A DNA stretch of 64,000 nt from Bradyrhizobium sp. NDS-1 (GCF_032918005.1 NZ_CP136628.1:6061501-6125500), one strand, 5' to 3'; positions 18,572 to 28,009 are shown, numbered from the stretch's first letter. Notes: generated by a model not told the origin, from the letters alone. Translations and numbers: made by a program.

Positions 18572-19387
18572 TCAGTCCTTGCCGCCGAAGGAGATATCCG
18601 GCGCGTCAGGGCGCTTCATGCCGAGCACGTGATATCCGGAATCGACGTGATGCACCTCGCCGGTGACCCCGCGCGAGAGGTCGGAGAGGAAATAAAGCGC
18701 GCTGCCGCCGACGTCTTCGGTCGAGACGTTGCGCCGCAACGGCGCATTGGTCTCATTCCACTTCAGGATATAGCGGAAGTCACCGATGCCGGATGCGGCG
18801 AGCGTCTTGATCGGACCTGCCGAGATCGCGTTGACGCGGATGTTCTTCTCGCCGAGATCGGCGGCGAGATAGCGCACGCTGGCCTCCAGCGCCGCCTTGG
18901 CAACACCCATGACGTTATAGTGCGGCATCCATTTCTCGGCGCCGTAATAGCTGAGCGTGATCAGCGAGCCGCCGTCCGTCATCAGCTTCTCGGCGCGCTG
19001 CGCCACTGCCGTGAACGAATAGCAGGAGATCAGCATCGACTTGGAGAAATTCTCCGGCGTGGTGTCGACGTAGCGGCCATCGAGCTGCTCGCCATAGGCG
19101 ATCGCATGCACCAGGAAGTCGATCTTGCCCCACTTCTCCTGCAGCACCGCGAAGGCGGCATCGATGGTCGCGGCATCGGTGACGTCGCAATGGCCGAGCA
19201 CGAGACCGCCGATCTCGGCGGCGAGCGGTTCGACGCGCTTCTTCAGCGCATCTCCCTGATAGGTGAAGGCGAGCTCGGCGCCGGCGGCGTGGCATGCCTT
19301 GGCGATGCCCCAGGCGATCGAGCGGTTGTTGGCAAGCCCGAGGATCACCCCGCGCTTTCCTTGCATCAGACCTGAATTCTGCGCCAT
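18572..19387 (-). CDS. fabI: enoyl-[acyl-carrier-protein] reductase (NADH)
   Basis: FabI reduces trans-2-enoyl-ACP in the last step of each fatty-acid elongation round. The 271-residue protein starts MAQNSGLMQGKRGVILGLAN and has the divergent glycine motif GLANNRSIAWGIAKA. The catalytic tyrosine and lysine are spaced Y-x6-K in YNVMGVAKAALEASVRYLA, and the usual ISAGPIKTLAASGI follows. These are typical of triclosan-target FabI proteins. It heads a minus-strand set with the phosphatase and aroC. Confidence 0.95.
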   Translation of the reverse strand: MAQNSGLMQGKRGVILGLANNRSIAWGIAKACHAAGAELAFTYQGDALKKRVEPLAAEIGGLVLGHCDVTDAATIDAAFAVLQEKWGKIDFLVHAIAYGEQLDGRYVDTTPENFSKSMLISCYSFTAVAQRAEKLMTDGGSLITLSYYGAEKWMPHYNVMGVAKAALEASVRYLAADLGEKNIRVNAISAGPIKTLAASGIGDFRYILKWNETNAPLRRNVSTEDVGGSALYFLSDLSRGVTGEVHHVDSGYHVLGMKRPDAPDISFGGKD

Positions 19388-19560
19388 TTTTGAACGTCCC
19401 GTCGAACTCGTGCTGAGGTCTGGAGGTACACCAGCCCTCCCCTGCGGTACAGTCCTAATACGCCGCGTTAACGCTGTTTCGAGCGCCGGAATAGCCGTTC
19501 CGTTCGGGTGTTATGATCGCTATGGGCGCTTGCGCCTGATACCAGGACGTCAAGACCGCA

Positions 19561-20049
19561 ATGAGCGCGTTTCGCCAGAGTGTGGAAGCCATGATCCCGG
19601 CGTTGCGCCGTTACGCCCGCGCGCTCACGCGCGAGGCGGACGCGGCCGATGATCTGGTGCAGGACACGCTGGTGCGGGCGCTGCGTTCGGAGCGATTGTT
19701 TCTCGGAGGCGACGTCAGGAGCTGGCTCTACACGATCCTGACCAACCTCAACAAGAACCGGCGGCGCTCGCTGGCAAGGCGGCCGCAGTTCATGCAGCTG
19801 ACGGAGAACAACCCGGATGCCAGCGGCACCGAAGCCGAAGGGCGCGATATCGAGAGGGCACTGGCGACGCTCGTCGAGGAGCAACGTTCGGTGCTGCTCC
19901 TGGTGATGCTGGAGGGCATGAGCTACCGCGAGGTCGCCGACATTCAGGGCGTGCCGATCGGCACCGTGATGTCGCGCCTGGCCCGCGCGCGCGCCCACGT
20001 CAAGGCCTCGCTGGAAGGCGAGCGCCCGACGCTCAGGCGGGTGAAATGA
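19561..20049 (+). CDS. ECF-type RNA polymerase sigma factor
   Basis: This 162-residue protein has sigma region 2 (YARALTREADAADDLVQDTLVRAL, then RSWLYTILTN) and region 4 (LLLVMLEGMSYREVADIQGVPIGTVMSRLARARA), the ECF layout. A transmembrane anti-sigma-like gene lies 103 bp downstream on the same strand, so the pair probably forms a signal-responsive switch. It is not obviously EcfG itself, since neither NepR nor PhyR is adjacent. Confidence 0.88.
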   Translation: MSAFRQSVEAMIPALRRYARALTREADAADDLVQDTLVRALRSERLFLGGDVRSWLYTILTNLNKNRRRSLARRPQFMQLTENNPDASGTEAEGRDIERALATLVEEQRSVLLLVMLEGMSYREVADIQGVPIGTVMSRLARARAHVKASLEGERPTLRRVK

Positions 20050-20152
20050 TGGCGGGGTTGATGCATCGCGTATCGTCCGCCCGCCTGCCGATGGAGCGAG
20101 CGACGTTGCGCCAGGAAGAACATTTTGGGCGGCAGAGCCAGAGACGAGCGAT

Positions 20153-20923
20153 ATGAACGACCGCAGCATTCCGATCACCGAGGACGAACTGCACGCCTAT
20201 GTCGACGGAGAGTTGCCGGCCGAGCGCCGCTCTGACGTCGAGGCCTGGCTTGCCGCCCATCCTGACGAGGCCGAGCGCGTGCACTCCTGGCGCGCCATGG
20301 CCGAGATGCTGCACGCCCGCTACGACGCCGTCGCCCAGGAGCCGGTGCCGGCGCGGCTGGAGCTCGAGCGGCTCGAACGTCGCCCGCGGCAATGGCTCTA
20401 TGGCGCCGCCGCCGCCGTGCTGGTTGCTTTCGTCGCCGGCGGCACGGCCGGCTGGATCGCCCATGGCGCCGCCAGCGCACCCTCGACCTTCCAGAACTTT
20501 ACCGCGGACGCGCTCGACGCCCACCGCCTCTATGTCGTCGAGGTCCGCCACCCCGTCGAGGTCGGCGGCAACGAGCGCGACCACCTCCAGGCCTGGCTGA
20601 CCCGGCGCTGCGGCTGGACCGTGTTCGCGCCGAACTTGGAGGCCAGCGGGCTGAAACTCGTCGGCGGCCGGCTCCTGCCGGGGCCGAACGGCCCAGCCTC
20701 GTTCCTGATGTATGAGGGCGTCTCTGGCGAGCGCTACACGATCTACACCGCCAAGACCGATAATGGTGCGACGCAAATGCGCTACGCCAGGGCGGACAAG
20801 GATGGCGCGTTGTTCTGGGCCGAGCGCGGCGTCGGCTACGTCGTCAGCGGCGGCGGCGATCGCGACCGGCTGACCAGGGTGGCGCAGGCCGTCTACGATC
20901 AGGCCGAGAAAAGCGGCACCTGA
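20153..20923 (+). CDS. transmembrane anti-sigma factor
   Basis: The N-terminus ITEDELHAYVDGELPAERR is the typical opening of ECF-binding anti-sigma domains, followed by one membrane helix around residues 80-100 (LYGAAAAVLVAFVAGGTAGW) and a periplasmic domain of about 150 residues. The zinc-binding His-x3-Cys-x2-Cys motif of ZAS anti-sigmas is absent. It should hold the upstream sigma factor at the membrane until a signal arrives; the signal is unknown. Pairing is inferred from adjacency. Confidence 0.85.
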   Translation: MNDRSIPITEDELHAYVDGELPAERRSDVEAWLAAHPDEAERVHSWRAMAEMLHARYDAVAQEPVPARLELERLERRPRQWLYGAAAAVLVAFVAGGTAGWIAHGAASAPSTFQNFTADALDAHRLYVVEVRHPVEVGGNERDHLQAWLTRRCGWTVFAPNLEASGLKLVGGRLLPGPNGPASFLMYEGVSGERYTIYTAKTDNGATQMRYARADKDGALFWAERGVGYVVSGGGDRDRLTRVAQAVYDQAEKSGT

Positions 20924-21239
20924 GCAACGCAAACAGGCGGTGCCTCGATTCCGTCATTGAAAATTTGGAATGAAGACATCTGCGCGTCTCATTATCGCAC
21001 CGGATGATCACGCGAAAATGAGCAGCGTTCGATCCGCCGATCGACGCGGGCGGCCTCGATTGGGGTTTTTGGTACCGCGCTGGTCCCCCTCTCGAGGCCG
21101 CACCTTTTTATCGGCTGCCCCGCCGGACAGCCGATACGTCACGTCAGCGTCGAAGCGCGAGCCGCGCTTCAGGCGTATGTTGAGCATCATCCTTTCGGGA
21201 AGAGAATGCTCCGATCGTCGAGCCGGCCTGGATAGCGCC
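20924..21239. other. Non-coding interval with two short palindromes
   Basis: No believable gene is seen between the anti-sigma gene and the convergent DnaJ-type gene. TATCGGCTG and CAGCCGATA form an inverted repeat at about 21110-21138, and GAAGCGCG/CGCGCTTC another at about 21152-21170. Neither has a clear T-run, so I do not call them terminators. Confidence 0.4.
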
Positions 21240-22205
21240 CTAGCCGAGTCCGCTCCGTGGATTGTAGGGGTGTTGGTCCCGCCACTTTTCCATCAATGCC
21301 TCAAGTTCGGCATCGTTCCCGTCCGGTAGCATAATCCTGATGGTGACGAAGAGATCCCCGGTTCCGCCGGCTTTCGGCAGCCCCTTGCCCTTGAGGCGGA
21401 AGGTCCGGCCGCTGGACGTGTTTTTCGGGACCGAAAGCTCCACGGCATTGCCGAGGGTCGGCACGCGGACCTTGGCCCCGAGCACGGCCTCGTAGAGCGT
21501 AACCGGCAGGTCGATGCGCAAGTCGGCGCCTTCCACCTTGAAGAAGGGGTGCGGCGCGATGCTGATGGTGATCAGGAGGTCGCCGGGCGGATGGCCCTGC
21601 GCAGACTCGCCTTGCCCCCGGAGCCGGATCTGCTGGCCCTCGGCGACGCCGGCCGGAATCTTGACGTTGAGCTCCTTGCCCGTCGGCAGCCGGACGCGCT
21701 TCTCACCACCCTTGACCGACTCTTCCAGCGAGACGGACATGGCAACATTCACGTCGAGATCGAGCCCGATCCCGCCGGTGTCGAATTCGAACTGCCCGGC
21801 ACTGCCAGCCCCAGGCCGCGCACCCCGCATCCCGCCGCCGAACATGCTGTTGAGGATATCCTCGAACGCGCCGCCGCCCGGGCCAGCACCCGCCCCGCCG
21901 CCCCGGAACGTATAGCTTTCGAACCCGCCGGGACCCGCGCGCCCGCGCGGCCCGCCGCCGCCCGGAAAACCCTGGAAGCGCGGCTTGCCCTCGGCGTCGA
22001 TCTCGCCGCGGTCGAACTGCTTGCGCTTGTCTTCGTCGCCGATGATCTCGTTCGCCGAGTTGATCTCGGAGAACCGCTCGGCGGCTTTCGGGTCATCCTT
22101 GTTGCTGTCGGGATGGTGCTTCTTGGCAAGCTTGCGATAGGCGCTCTTGATCGCGGCAGCGCTCGCGCTCCGCGGCACCCCCAAGACCTCATAGGGGTCG
22201 CGCAT
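21240..22205 (-). CDS. DnaJ C-terminal domain co-chaperone (CbpA-like)
   Basis: The N-terminal J domain is complete: [36 protein letters not shown] with the HPD motif that stimulates DnaK. A Gly-rich linker follows ([15 protein letters not shown]), then the two-part DnaJ C-terminal substrate domain ([21 protein letters not shown]). The zinc-finger cysteines of DnaJ are missing, as in CbpA-type proteins. ATG 22205 has GGAG eight bases upstream; GTG 22211 is less likely. Length is 321 residues. Confidence 0.9.
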   Translation of the reverse strand: MRDPYEVLGVPRSASAAAIKSAYRKLAKKHHPDSNKDDPKAAERFSEINSANEIIGDEDKRKQFDRGEIDAEGKPRFQGFPGGGGPRGRAGPGGFESYTFRGGGAGAGPGGGAFEDILNSMFGGGMRGARPGAGSAGQFEFDTGGIGLDLDVNVAMSVSLEESVKGGEKRVRLPTGKELNVKIPAGVAEGQQIRLRGQGESAQGHPPGDLLITISIAPHPFFKVEGADLRIDLPVTLYEAVLGAKVRVPTLGNAVELSVPKNTSSGRTFRLKGKGLPKAGGTGDLFVTIRIMLPDGNDAELEALMEKWRDQHPYNPRSGLG

Positions 22206-22391
22206 CGTCACGTCTCCTTCAAGAAATCGAATTGTTCAAAGGGCTCCCCGCCCCACCTGCGATCCATGTGGGGAGAGAGTGGCATTTTTGCAACTAGGCT
22301 TGCCGGGCCGAATTTCTACGTTTGGAGGATGATCTTATCGGCCAGCCGGTTCCCGCTCCTGGCGAACGCGGCCCTTCGGGTCCGATCATGC

Positions 22392-22799
22392 TCAGCTCCG
22401 CCACGGCTTTAGCGTATGAATCTCCCAACGGCCACGGCCACTTTGACAGCCGGCGCCCTGGAGCCAGCTTTCGGTATTGCCGTTGACGTAGCTCGCCAGG
22501 AAATCGCGGCATCTGCGGCCGTCCTCGGCGGCATAGGACTGCGCGATCGGCGTCACCGAGCCACGCGCCCCGGTCTGCGGATTCTCCCAATGCTGGCTGG
22601 AATCCTTGTCGCCCTTGCTGAGGACGTCGGTTGCGGCGTTGCGGGCGAAGGCGAGATCGGTCTCGGTCGGCGGGGCGTCCTTCGCCGGTTGCGCGATCGA
22701 GCCGGTGAGATCGTTGTCGTCGGCCTTGGCGTAGGCACTCTGGTCGTTGCGGGAGAAACTGCATCCCCCGGTCCCGAGTCCGATGAGGATGATCGCCAT
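22392..22799 (-). CDS. RT0821/Lpp0805-like surface lipoprotein
   Basis: The product starts with a short hydrophobic stretch ending in a lipobox-like GTGGC (MAIILIGLGTGGCSFSRN), so it is probably a lipoprotein. The C-terminal half has HWENPQTGARGSVTPIAQSY and RRCRDFLASYVNGNTESWLQGAGC, the pattern of small surface-antigen proteins named RT0821/Lpp0805. The frame stays open to 22955, but that would overlap the divergent pdxH start, so I use ATG 22799 (135 residues). The N-terminus is uncertain; the C-terminal match is good. Confidence 0.75.
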   Translation of the reverse strand: MAIILIGLGTGGCSFSRNDQSAYAKADDNDLTGSIAQPAKDAPPTETDLAFARNAATDVLSKGDKDSSQHWENPQTGARGSVTPIAQSYAAEDGRRCRDFLASYVNGNTESWLQGAGCQSGRGRWEIHTLKPWRS

Positions 22800-22845
22800 G
22801 ACAAAGCCGGACGGCCGGATCGCCGATAGGCCAACGCGTCCCCAT

Positions 22846-22859
22846 GCCCTATATAGGGC
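22846..22859. promoter_or_regulatory. 14-bp perfect palindrome in divergent promoter region
   Basis: GCCCTATATAGGGC is a perfect palindrome halfway between the divergent start codons of the lipoprotein gene (22799) and pdxH (22913). Its position suits an operator or overlapping divergent promoters; the binding factor is unknown. Confidence 0.4.
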
Positions 22860-22912
22860 GGTAGCGGACAACAACGCGTTTTGGGCCGCGGGACGCAACT
22901 CGGACTCCAGAC

Positions 22913-23554
22913 ATGACCGACACGACCTCGATGAAACACCAGACACCCTTAACATCCGGTGATTTCACCGCCGCCGACGAGCCGTTTGCGCTTTTCCAGA
23001 CCTGGCTGAACGAGGCGATCAAGAGCGAGCCGAACGATCCGAACGCGATGGCGCTCGCAACCGTCGACCCCGACGGGCTGCCTGACGTGCGCATGGTGCT
23101 CATGAAGGGCTTCGATACCGAGGGTTTTGTCTTCTACAGCCACATCGCGAGCCAGAAGGGCCGCGAACTCGCCGCAAACCCTAAGGCCGCGTTACTTTTT
23201 CACTGGAAGTCGCTACGCCGTCAGGTCCGCATCCGCGGCAACGTGACGCCGGTGACCGACGCCGAGGCCGACGCCTATTTCGCCACCCGGCCCAAGCAGG
23301 CGCAGATCGGCGCCTGGGCGAGCAAGCAGTCGCAGGAGCTGGAGAGCCGCTTCGCCTTCGAGCAGGCCATCGCGAAAGTCGCGGCCAGATACGTCATCGG
23401 CGAAGTGCCGCGGCCGCCCGGGTGGAGCGGCTGGCGCATCACGCCGTCGCGGATCGAGTTCTGGCACGACCGCCCATTCCGTCTGCATGACCGCATCGAA
23501 TTTCGCCGTGACGCCGCCGACCAGAAGTGGTCCAAGACGCGGATGTACCCTTGA
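22913..23554 (+). CDS. pdxH: pyridoxamine 5'-phosphate oxidase
   Basis: PdxH oxidises pyridoxamine or pyridoxine 5'-phosphate to pyridoxal 5'-phosphate using FMN. The 213-residue protein has [60 protein letters not shown] and the C-terminal [17 protein letters not shown] ... RLHDRIEF, all diagnostic. An SDR oxidoreductase follows 32 bp later on the same strand. Confidence 0.96.
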   Translation: MTDTTSMKHQTPLTSGDFTAADEPFALFQTWLNEAIKSEPNDPNAMALATVDPDGLPDVRMVLMKGFDTEGFVFYSHIASQKGRELAANPKAALLFHWKSLRRQVRIRGNVTPVTDAEADAYFATRPKQAQIGAWASKQSQELESRFAFEQAIAKVAARYVIGEVPRPPGWSGWRITPSRIEFWHDRPFRLHDRIEFRRDAADQKWSKTRMYP

Positions 23555-23586
23555 GCCTGATCTCGAACTTTGGGCCGACCTGAAAG

Positions 23587-24345
23587 ATGTCCATGCCGCA
23601 TTCGTCCAATGCGCCGCGCCGTACGCTGCTCCTGACCGGAGCCAGCCGCGGCATCGGCCACGCCACCGTGATCCGCTTCTCCTCGGCCGGCTGGCGCGTC
23701 ATCACCTGCTCGCGGCATCCCTTTCCGGAAGACTGCCCGTGGGACGCGGGGCCTGAGGACCACATCCAGGTCGACCTCGGCAATCCCCAGGACACGGCGC
23801 GCGCGATCAATGAGATTCGCGACCGGCTCGAGGGCGGCACGCTGCATGCGCTGGTCAACAACGCCGCGATCTCGCCGAAGGGCCCCGGCGGCTCCCGGCT
23901 CGGCTCGGTCGACACCGATCTCGACACATGGACTCACGTCTTCCATGTCAATTTCTTCGCGCCGATCATGATTGCACGCGGGCTGATCGAGGAATTGAAG
24001 GCGGCCAAGGGCTCGGTCGTGAACGTCACCTCCATCGCGGGCTCGCGCGTGCATCCCTTCGCGGGTGCGGCCTATGCGACGTCCAAGGCCGCGCTCGCCT
24101 CGCTGACGCGTGAGATGGCCTCCGACTTCGGCCGCGTCGGCGTGCGCGTCAACGCCATCGCGCCGGGCGAGATCGACACCTCGATCCTGTCACCGGGCAC
24201 CGAGAAGATCGTCGAGCAGCAGATCCCGATGCACCGGCTCGGCACGCCCGACGAGGTCGCCAAGATCATCTACGTGCTGTGCACGGACACCAGCTCTTAC
24301 GTCAACGGCGCCGAGATCCACATCAACGGCGGCCAGCACGTATAG
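23587..24345 (+). CDS. SDR family NAD(P)-dependent oxidoreductase
   Basis: This 252-residue Rossmann-fold enzyme has the nucleotide motif TGASRGIGHATVIR, the NNAAISPKG segment, the catalytic tyrosine and lysine in YATSKAALASLTREMA and the post-catalytic RVNAIAPGEIDTSIL. This is a complete classical short-chain dehydrogenase. The substrate cannot be predicted. It lies just after pdxH and may be co-transcribed with it. Confidence 0.9.
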   Translation: MSMPHSSNAPRRTLLLTGASRGIGHATVIRFSSAGWRVITCSRHPFPEDCPWDAGPEDHIQVDLGNPQDTARAINEIRDRLEGGTLHALVNNAAISPKGPGGSRLGSVDTDLDTWTHVFHVNFFAPIMIARGLIEELKAAKGSVVNVTSIAGSRVHPFAGAAYATSKAALASLTREMASDFGRVGVRVNAIAPGEIDTSILSPGTEKIVEQQIPMHRLGTPDEVAKIIYVLCTDTSSYVNGAEIHINGGQHV

Positions 24346-24500
24346 CGTCCTCGTCATTGCAAGCGGCTTGCCCCCCCAAGCTCAACGAGCGAAGGCGGAA
24401 GCGAAGCAATCACGGAATTGGAAATTGTGCTTCGGGGAAACAAGGCGATCCAGACAACGCCGCCGCAAGACCTGGATCGCCCGCCGTTCCTCCCCGTTCC

Positions 24501-24719
24501 TCAATCGAGTCGAATTCGACGCGACCTCTCGCGCGGCCGCGGAGCGGCCGTGCTGAATGCAGTCGAGCAGTCGTCGTCGTTCTCGCCGTCGAGCAGCGGA
24601 GCACCACAGTGCCGGCACATGCGTGCCGACAACGACGGCGCCTTGCCGCTCGTCACCGCCTGACGATAGTTCGCCAGATCGATGACGTTGCGGGGCGTCG
24701 TTATGTGTTTTTCAACCAT
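24501..24719 (-). CDS. small cysteine-containing hypothetical protein
   Basis: The 72-residue reading frame starts at an ATG with GAGGA about seven bases upstream. It contains ARMCRHCGAPLLDGENDDDC, a CxxCG zinc-ribbon-like half followed by an acidic stretch and a further cysteine. The C-terminal end is Arg-rich and looks less conserved. I do not recognise a named family. The start codon lies inside a 12-bp palindrome, CAACCATGGTTG. The rest of the spacer (24346-24500) resembles a decayed intergenic repeat. Confidence 0.58.
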   Translation of the reverse strand: MVEKHITTPRNVIDLANYRQAVTSGKAPSLSARMCRHCGAPLLDGENDDDCSTAFSTAAPRPRERSRRIRLD

Positions 24720-24904
24720 GGTTGTTCCTCGCGGCTAACATGCTGCTTATCGCAGACAAGTTTCGCGCAAACGTTCAGCCCACTGCTCAAATTTTACCGG
24801 AGGAATTGGGGCGGCACACAGGCATCACCGCGCGGCCGCAATCCCGCTCTATTCTGCGACACCAACCATCGTGTCTCTGCGTCCGGTGTAAGGTCTCGGT
24901 AGTG

Positions 24905-25882
24905 TTACAGCCACTTCTTCCACTTGAAGAGCCAGTACGGGACGATCGCGGCGATCAGCATCATCACCAGCGCCATCGGATAGCCGTGTACCCATTCGAG
25001 TTCCGGCATCACCTTGAAATTCATGCCGTAGATCGAGGCGATCAGCGTCGGCGGCATCAGGACGACGGCCATGACCGAGAACAGCTTGATGATGTTGTTC
25101 TGCTCGAGATTGACGACGCCGAGCATGGCGTCGAGCACGAAGGTGATCTTGCTGGAGAGATAGGAGGCGTGATCGGTCAGTGACGCCACGTCGCGCTGCA
25201 TGGTCTTGAGCTGCTCGCGCATGTCCTTCGACCATTTCACGCCCTCCACCACCGCGGAGAGGAACGTGACGACGCGGCCGATGGACACCAGGCTCTCGCG
25301 AACCTTCGAGGTCAGATCGCCCTTGCGGCCGATCGAGATCAGGATCTGGGAATATTGCTTGGCATGACCGTGGCGCTCGCTCTCGGGCTCGAAGATGTCG
25401 TGGCTGACCTGGTCGATCTCGGCGCCGCAGCGCTCCAGGATGTCGGCGCAGCGGTCGATTACGGCGTCCAGCAGCTCCATCAGCACCATCTCGCCGGTGA
25501 TCGCGGGCGTGCAGGAGCGGGCGAGCTTGGCCTCAACCAGGGCAAAGGGCTTGGGCTGGTCGTAGCGCACTGTCACGAGGCGGTGGTCGCCGAGGATGAA
25601 GGTCACCGCCGTGGTCCGGGGCATGTCGGTATCGGAGTGGCACATCAGCGTCGCGGTCATGTAGCGCGCGCCGTTCTCGATATAGAGACGACTGGAGATC
25701 TCGATCTCCTGCATGTCTTCCCGGGTCGGGATGGCAATGCCCGCGAGCCGCTCCACCGCCTTGTCCTCGGCGGCGCTGGGATTGACGAGATCGATCCAGA
25801 CCGCGCTCTCCGGCAGTACCGTGAGGTCCTCGACGACGGCCTTCTTGAGGGCGGACTCGGAGGGAACAAACACCGAAAACAT
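24905..25882 (-). CDS. corA: CorA-family magnesium/divalent cation transporter
   Basis: The 325-residue protein ends with two membrane helices separated by a short loop. The first ends at the signature YGMNF that forms the pore entrance, and the C-terminus WLFKWKKWL is basic, as expected. The long cytoplasmic N-terminal part has the acidic/helical pattern of the CorA funnel. It imports Mg2+ and possibly Co2+ or Ni2+ as a pentamer in the inner membrane. It stands alone, facing away from the L,D-transpeptidase gene. Confidence 0.93.
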   Translation of the reverse strand: MFSVFVPSESALKKAVVEDLTVLPESAVWIDLVNPSAAEDKAVERLAGIAIPTREDMQEIEISSRLYIENGARYMTATLMCHSDTDMPRTTAVTFILGDHRLVTVRYDQPKPFALVEAKLARSCTPAITGEMVLMELLDAVIDRCADILERCGAEIDQVSHDIFEPESERHGHAKQYSQILISIGRKGDLTSKVRESLVSIGRVVTFLSAVVEGVKWSKDMREQLKTMQRDVASLTDHASYLSSKITFVLDAMLGVVNLEQNNIIKLFSVMAVVLMPPTLIASIYGMNFKVMPELEWVHGYPMALVMMLIAAIVPYWLFKWKKWL

Positions 25883-26209
25883 GCACGACTCCAGAAAACC
25901 TGCGTCAGAACGACAGCCCTTAGCGCGATTCTGACAAGTTCACGATGACAACCAGATTAACGAAGCGTTTGCACTTGCGGCCCAACTGTGGCCCGGAATC
26001 GACAGTTCGGCGCTTCCCGCCCAAATAACCTCCACTCCGCCGCAAAATTTGCGGCAGAAAAGCCACAGCTACGGTCTTGCAGCGCGGGAAAAGGGCTTCA
26101 GTGCTGGAATTGTGGCAGATTTCAACGATAATGGGGATTAACGGAGTCGAGGAACTTGGGCGCCAAGCTCAAGCGTTCCGCACGGTATTGTTTTGATTGG
26201 AACCAAACC
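25883..26209. other. Divergent intergenic region corA / L,D-transpeptidase
   Basis: This interval of about 330 bp has no gene. It is more AT-rich than its surroundings and holds two single GATTAACG-type sequences (near 25954 and 26136), which resemble half CtrA sites but are not paired. It presumably carries the promoters of both flanking genes. Confidence 0.35.
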
Positions 26210-26890
26210 ATGTCGTCGCTGAAAGTCATATTTGGAATTCTGGCCGCTGGTCTGATGCTGTCAGGCTGCATGCAGGCCACGCGCTACGAGGCGACCGACA
26301 CCAAGGCGTTCAAGCCGAAGGACAAGGAACTCCTTGCCAAGGTCAAGTACGAGAATAATGCGGTCGCCGAGCCGTTCCGCCGCGCCATTGTCGAATTCCA
26401 CCGCAAGGAAGCGCCGGGCTCGATCGTGGTCGATTCCGACAACCATTACCTCTATTACGTGCTGGAGGGCGGCAAGGCGATCCGCTACGGCATCACCGTC
26501 GGCGAAGAGGCCATGGCCTGGTCGGGAATCGCCAAGGTGGCCAGCAAGACCGAGTGGCCGGCCTGGCACCCCACCCCCGGCGAAATCTCGCGCCTGGGCG
26601 TGCCGACCTACGTTGCACCCGGACCGGACAATCCGATGGGCTCCCGCGCGCTGTACCTCCATTCGGGAGGCAAGGACACGCTGTTCCGTATCCACGGCAC
26701 CAACCAGCCGGAATATATCGGCGCCTCGATCTCGTCAGGCTGTATCCGCCTGACCAACGAGGACGCGATCGATCTCTATGATCGCGTCAAGCTCGGCACC
26801 CTCGTCGTGGTGCTCGAGCCCAAGCACGGCGATTCGCCCTACAATTCGCGGCTGGCGCTCCAGGGCGGCGGCTCCGCTTCTTCTTACTGA
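26210..26890 (+). CDS. L,D-transpeptidase (YkuD domain) lipoprotein
   Basis: The 226-residue protein has a lipoprotein signal with lipobox LSGC at about residues 18-21 (LAAGLMLSGCMQATR) and a YkuD catalytic domain. The active-site segment is FRIHGTNQPEYIGASISSGCIRLTNED, with the nucleophilic cysteine in SSGCIR. Such enzymes make 3-3 peptidoglycan cross-links or attach proteins to the wall in the periplasm. ATG 26210 sets the signal at the start; an in-frame start at 26156 would add a long leader. A strong terminator follows. Confidence 0.9.
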   Translation: MSSLKVIFGILAAGLMLSGCMQATRYEATDTKAFKPKDKELLAKVKYENNAVAEPFRRAIVEFHRKEAPGSIVVDSDNHYLYYVLEGGKAIRYGITVGEEAMAWSGIAKVASKTEWPAWHPTPGEISRLGVPTYVAPGPDNPMGSRALYLHSGGKDTLFRIHGTNQPEYIGASISSGCIRLTNEDAIDLYDRVKLGTLVVVLEPKHGDSPYNSRLALQGGGSASSY

Positions 26891-26913
26891 GCAGGGCCAT
26901 CCTGAGACGTTTC

Positions 26914-26942
26914 AAAAGCGCCGGTTTCACCGGCGCTTTTTT
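26914..26942. terminator. bidirectional intrinsic terminator
   Basis: AGCGCCGGT (26917-26925), a three-base loop and ACCGGCGCT (26929-26937) are flanked by AAAA on the left and TTTTTT on the right. It serves the L,D-transpeptidase gene and the convergent extensin-like gene, whose stop codon lies in the hairpin itself. Confidence 0.85.
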
Positions 26943-28009
26943 GTTGCGGGCTTGGACGGCTGGGCTTTGTTGCCATCAGCGGTCGGCTTGTCTCCGGACG
27001 CAGGCGATTTCTCCGCCTCCCCGCCATCGGCCCCCTCCGCGCCCGGCTTGGCCGCGACCTCGCGAGGCGGCGCCTCGTCAGGGCGTTCCGCCGGCAGCAA
27101 GGGGGCGACCTGCGGCAGCGGATCCCAGACGTTCCACTGGCAGATCCGGTAGTCGTTGCGCCGCTGCGCCAGGTCGAGATGGATATGGTCCTCGTGGTAC
27201 CAGTCCGAACCCGGGCCGAGCACGGTGGAGAACCGCGCGCAGACCGAGTGCAGCACGCGCTCACGCACCTCGCGCGGCATGGTACGGTCGGTAAGACCGA
27301 TCGATTGCCCGTTGGCCAGCTTGATGGCACGTATGTCGAGGGCATTGGCCTTGCCGTGCTCCGACAGCATCGCGCCGGCGACACGGTTGCGGCCGCGACA
27401 CTCGAACGAATCGAAATTATCGAGTTCGCCAATGGTCGAGCCGAGGCTGGTGGCGAGCGGCGCGATGTCCTTGCGCAGCCAATCAGCGATCGCGGACGCC
27501 ATGGTGCAGCGGAGAATGGCCGCCGGCTTGACGGTCACCTTGCGCTTGTCCGGCAGCACGACGGCTTCCAGCCGCACCAGATCCTCGCCGCCACAGACGC
27601 CGGGGCCGCGGATATCCGGAATTGAGGGCGCGATCGCGATCTCCTCGGTCAGCGCGAGACGACAGGCCGAGACCGGCTTCTCGGGCGGCGGCACGGCTTC
27701 GGCAGGCTTCTCCGCACTCGGCTTGTCCGGAGATGGCTTGCCCTCTGCCTGTGATGGCCCCTCGTCGGTCGCTTTCGGGGCCTCTTCGGGACGCGATTTT
27801 GGGAGGGGAATCCTGGCGGCGCGGACGGCTGCGCGCGGCTTTGGGGCCCCAAGATTGAAGATATCGAGCGGCGCGGGATATTTCCGCGCCTCCGCCCTCT
27901 CGGCGAACACCAGTGACAGCCCGACCGCAGCGGTAACCATTGCCGCCCCAGTGGACATAAAGCCGCGACAAGACCATTTGCGGCGAAAGTCCGGCACGCT
28001 AAAACCCAT
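26927..28009 (-). CDS. extensin-like family protein, secreted
   Basis: The 360-residue protein has a signal region (VTAAVGLSLVFAERAEA), a Pro/Lys/Glu-rich low-complexity linker, the extensin-like C-terminal domain and a disordered Lys-rich tail. The domain is shown by CRGRNRVAGAMLSEHGKANALDI, WYHEDHIHLDLA and several conserved cysteines. This fold resembles D-Ala-D-Ala carboxypeptidases with His/Asp zinc ligands, so peptidoglycan processing is possible. The start is uncertain between ATG 28009 and the in-frame ATG near 27957. Confidence 0.82.
   Translation of the reverse strand: MGFSVPDFRRKWSCRGFMSTGAAMVTAAVGLSLVFAERAEARKYPAPLDIFNLGAPKPRAAVRAARIPLPKSRPEEAPKATDEGPSQAEGKPSPDKPSAEKPAEAVPPPEKPVSACRLALTEEIAIAPSIPDIRGPGVCGGEDLVRLEAVVLPDKRKVTVKPAAILRCTMASAIADWLRKDIAPLATSLGSTIGELDNFDSFECRGRNRVAGAMLSEHGKANALDIRAIKLANGQSIGLTDRTMPREVRERVLHSVCARFSTVLGPGSDWYHEDHIHLDLAQRRNDYRICQWNVWDPLPQVAPLLPAERPDEAPPREVAAKPGAEGADGGEAEKSPASGDKPTADGNKAQPSKPATKKRR

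Noticed and set aside
26156..26240. GGAAC...CGTT near the L,D-transpeptidase as an EcfG promoter
   Set aside because: The spacing is 18 bases, outside the 16-17 range, and the elements lie too close to the start codon.
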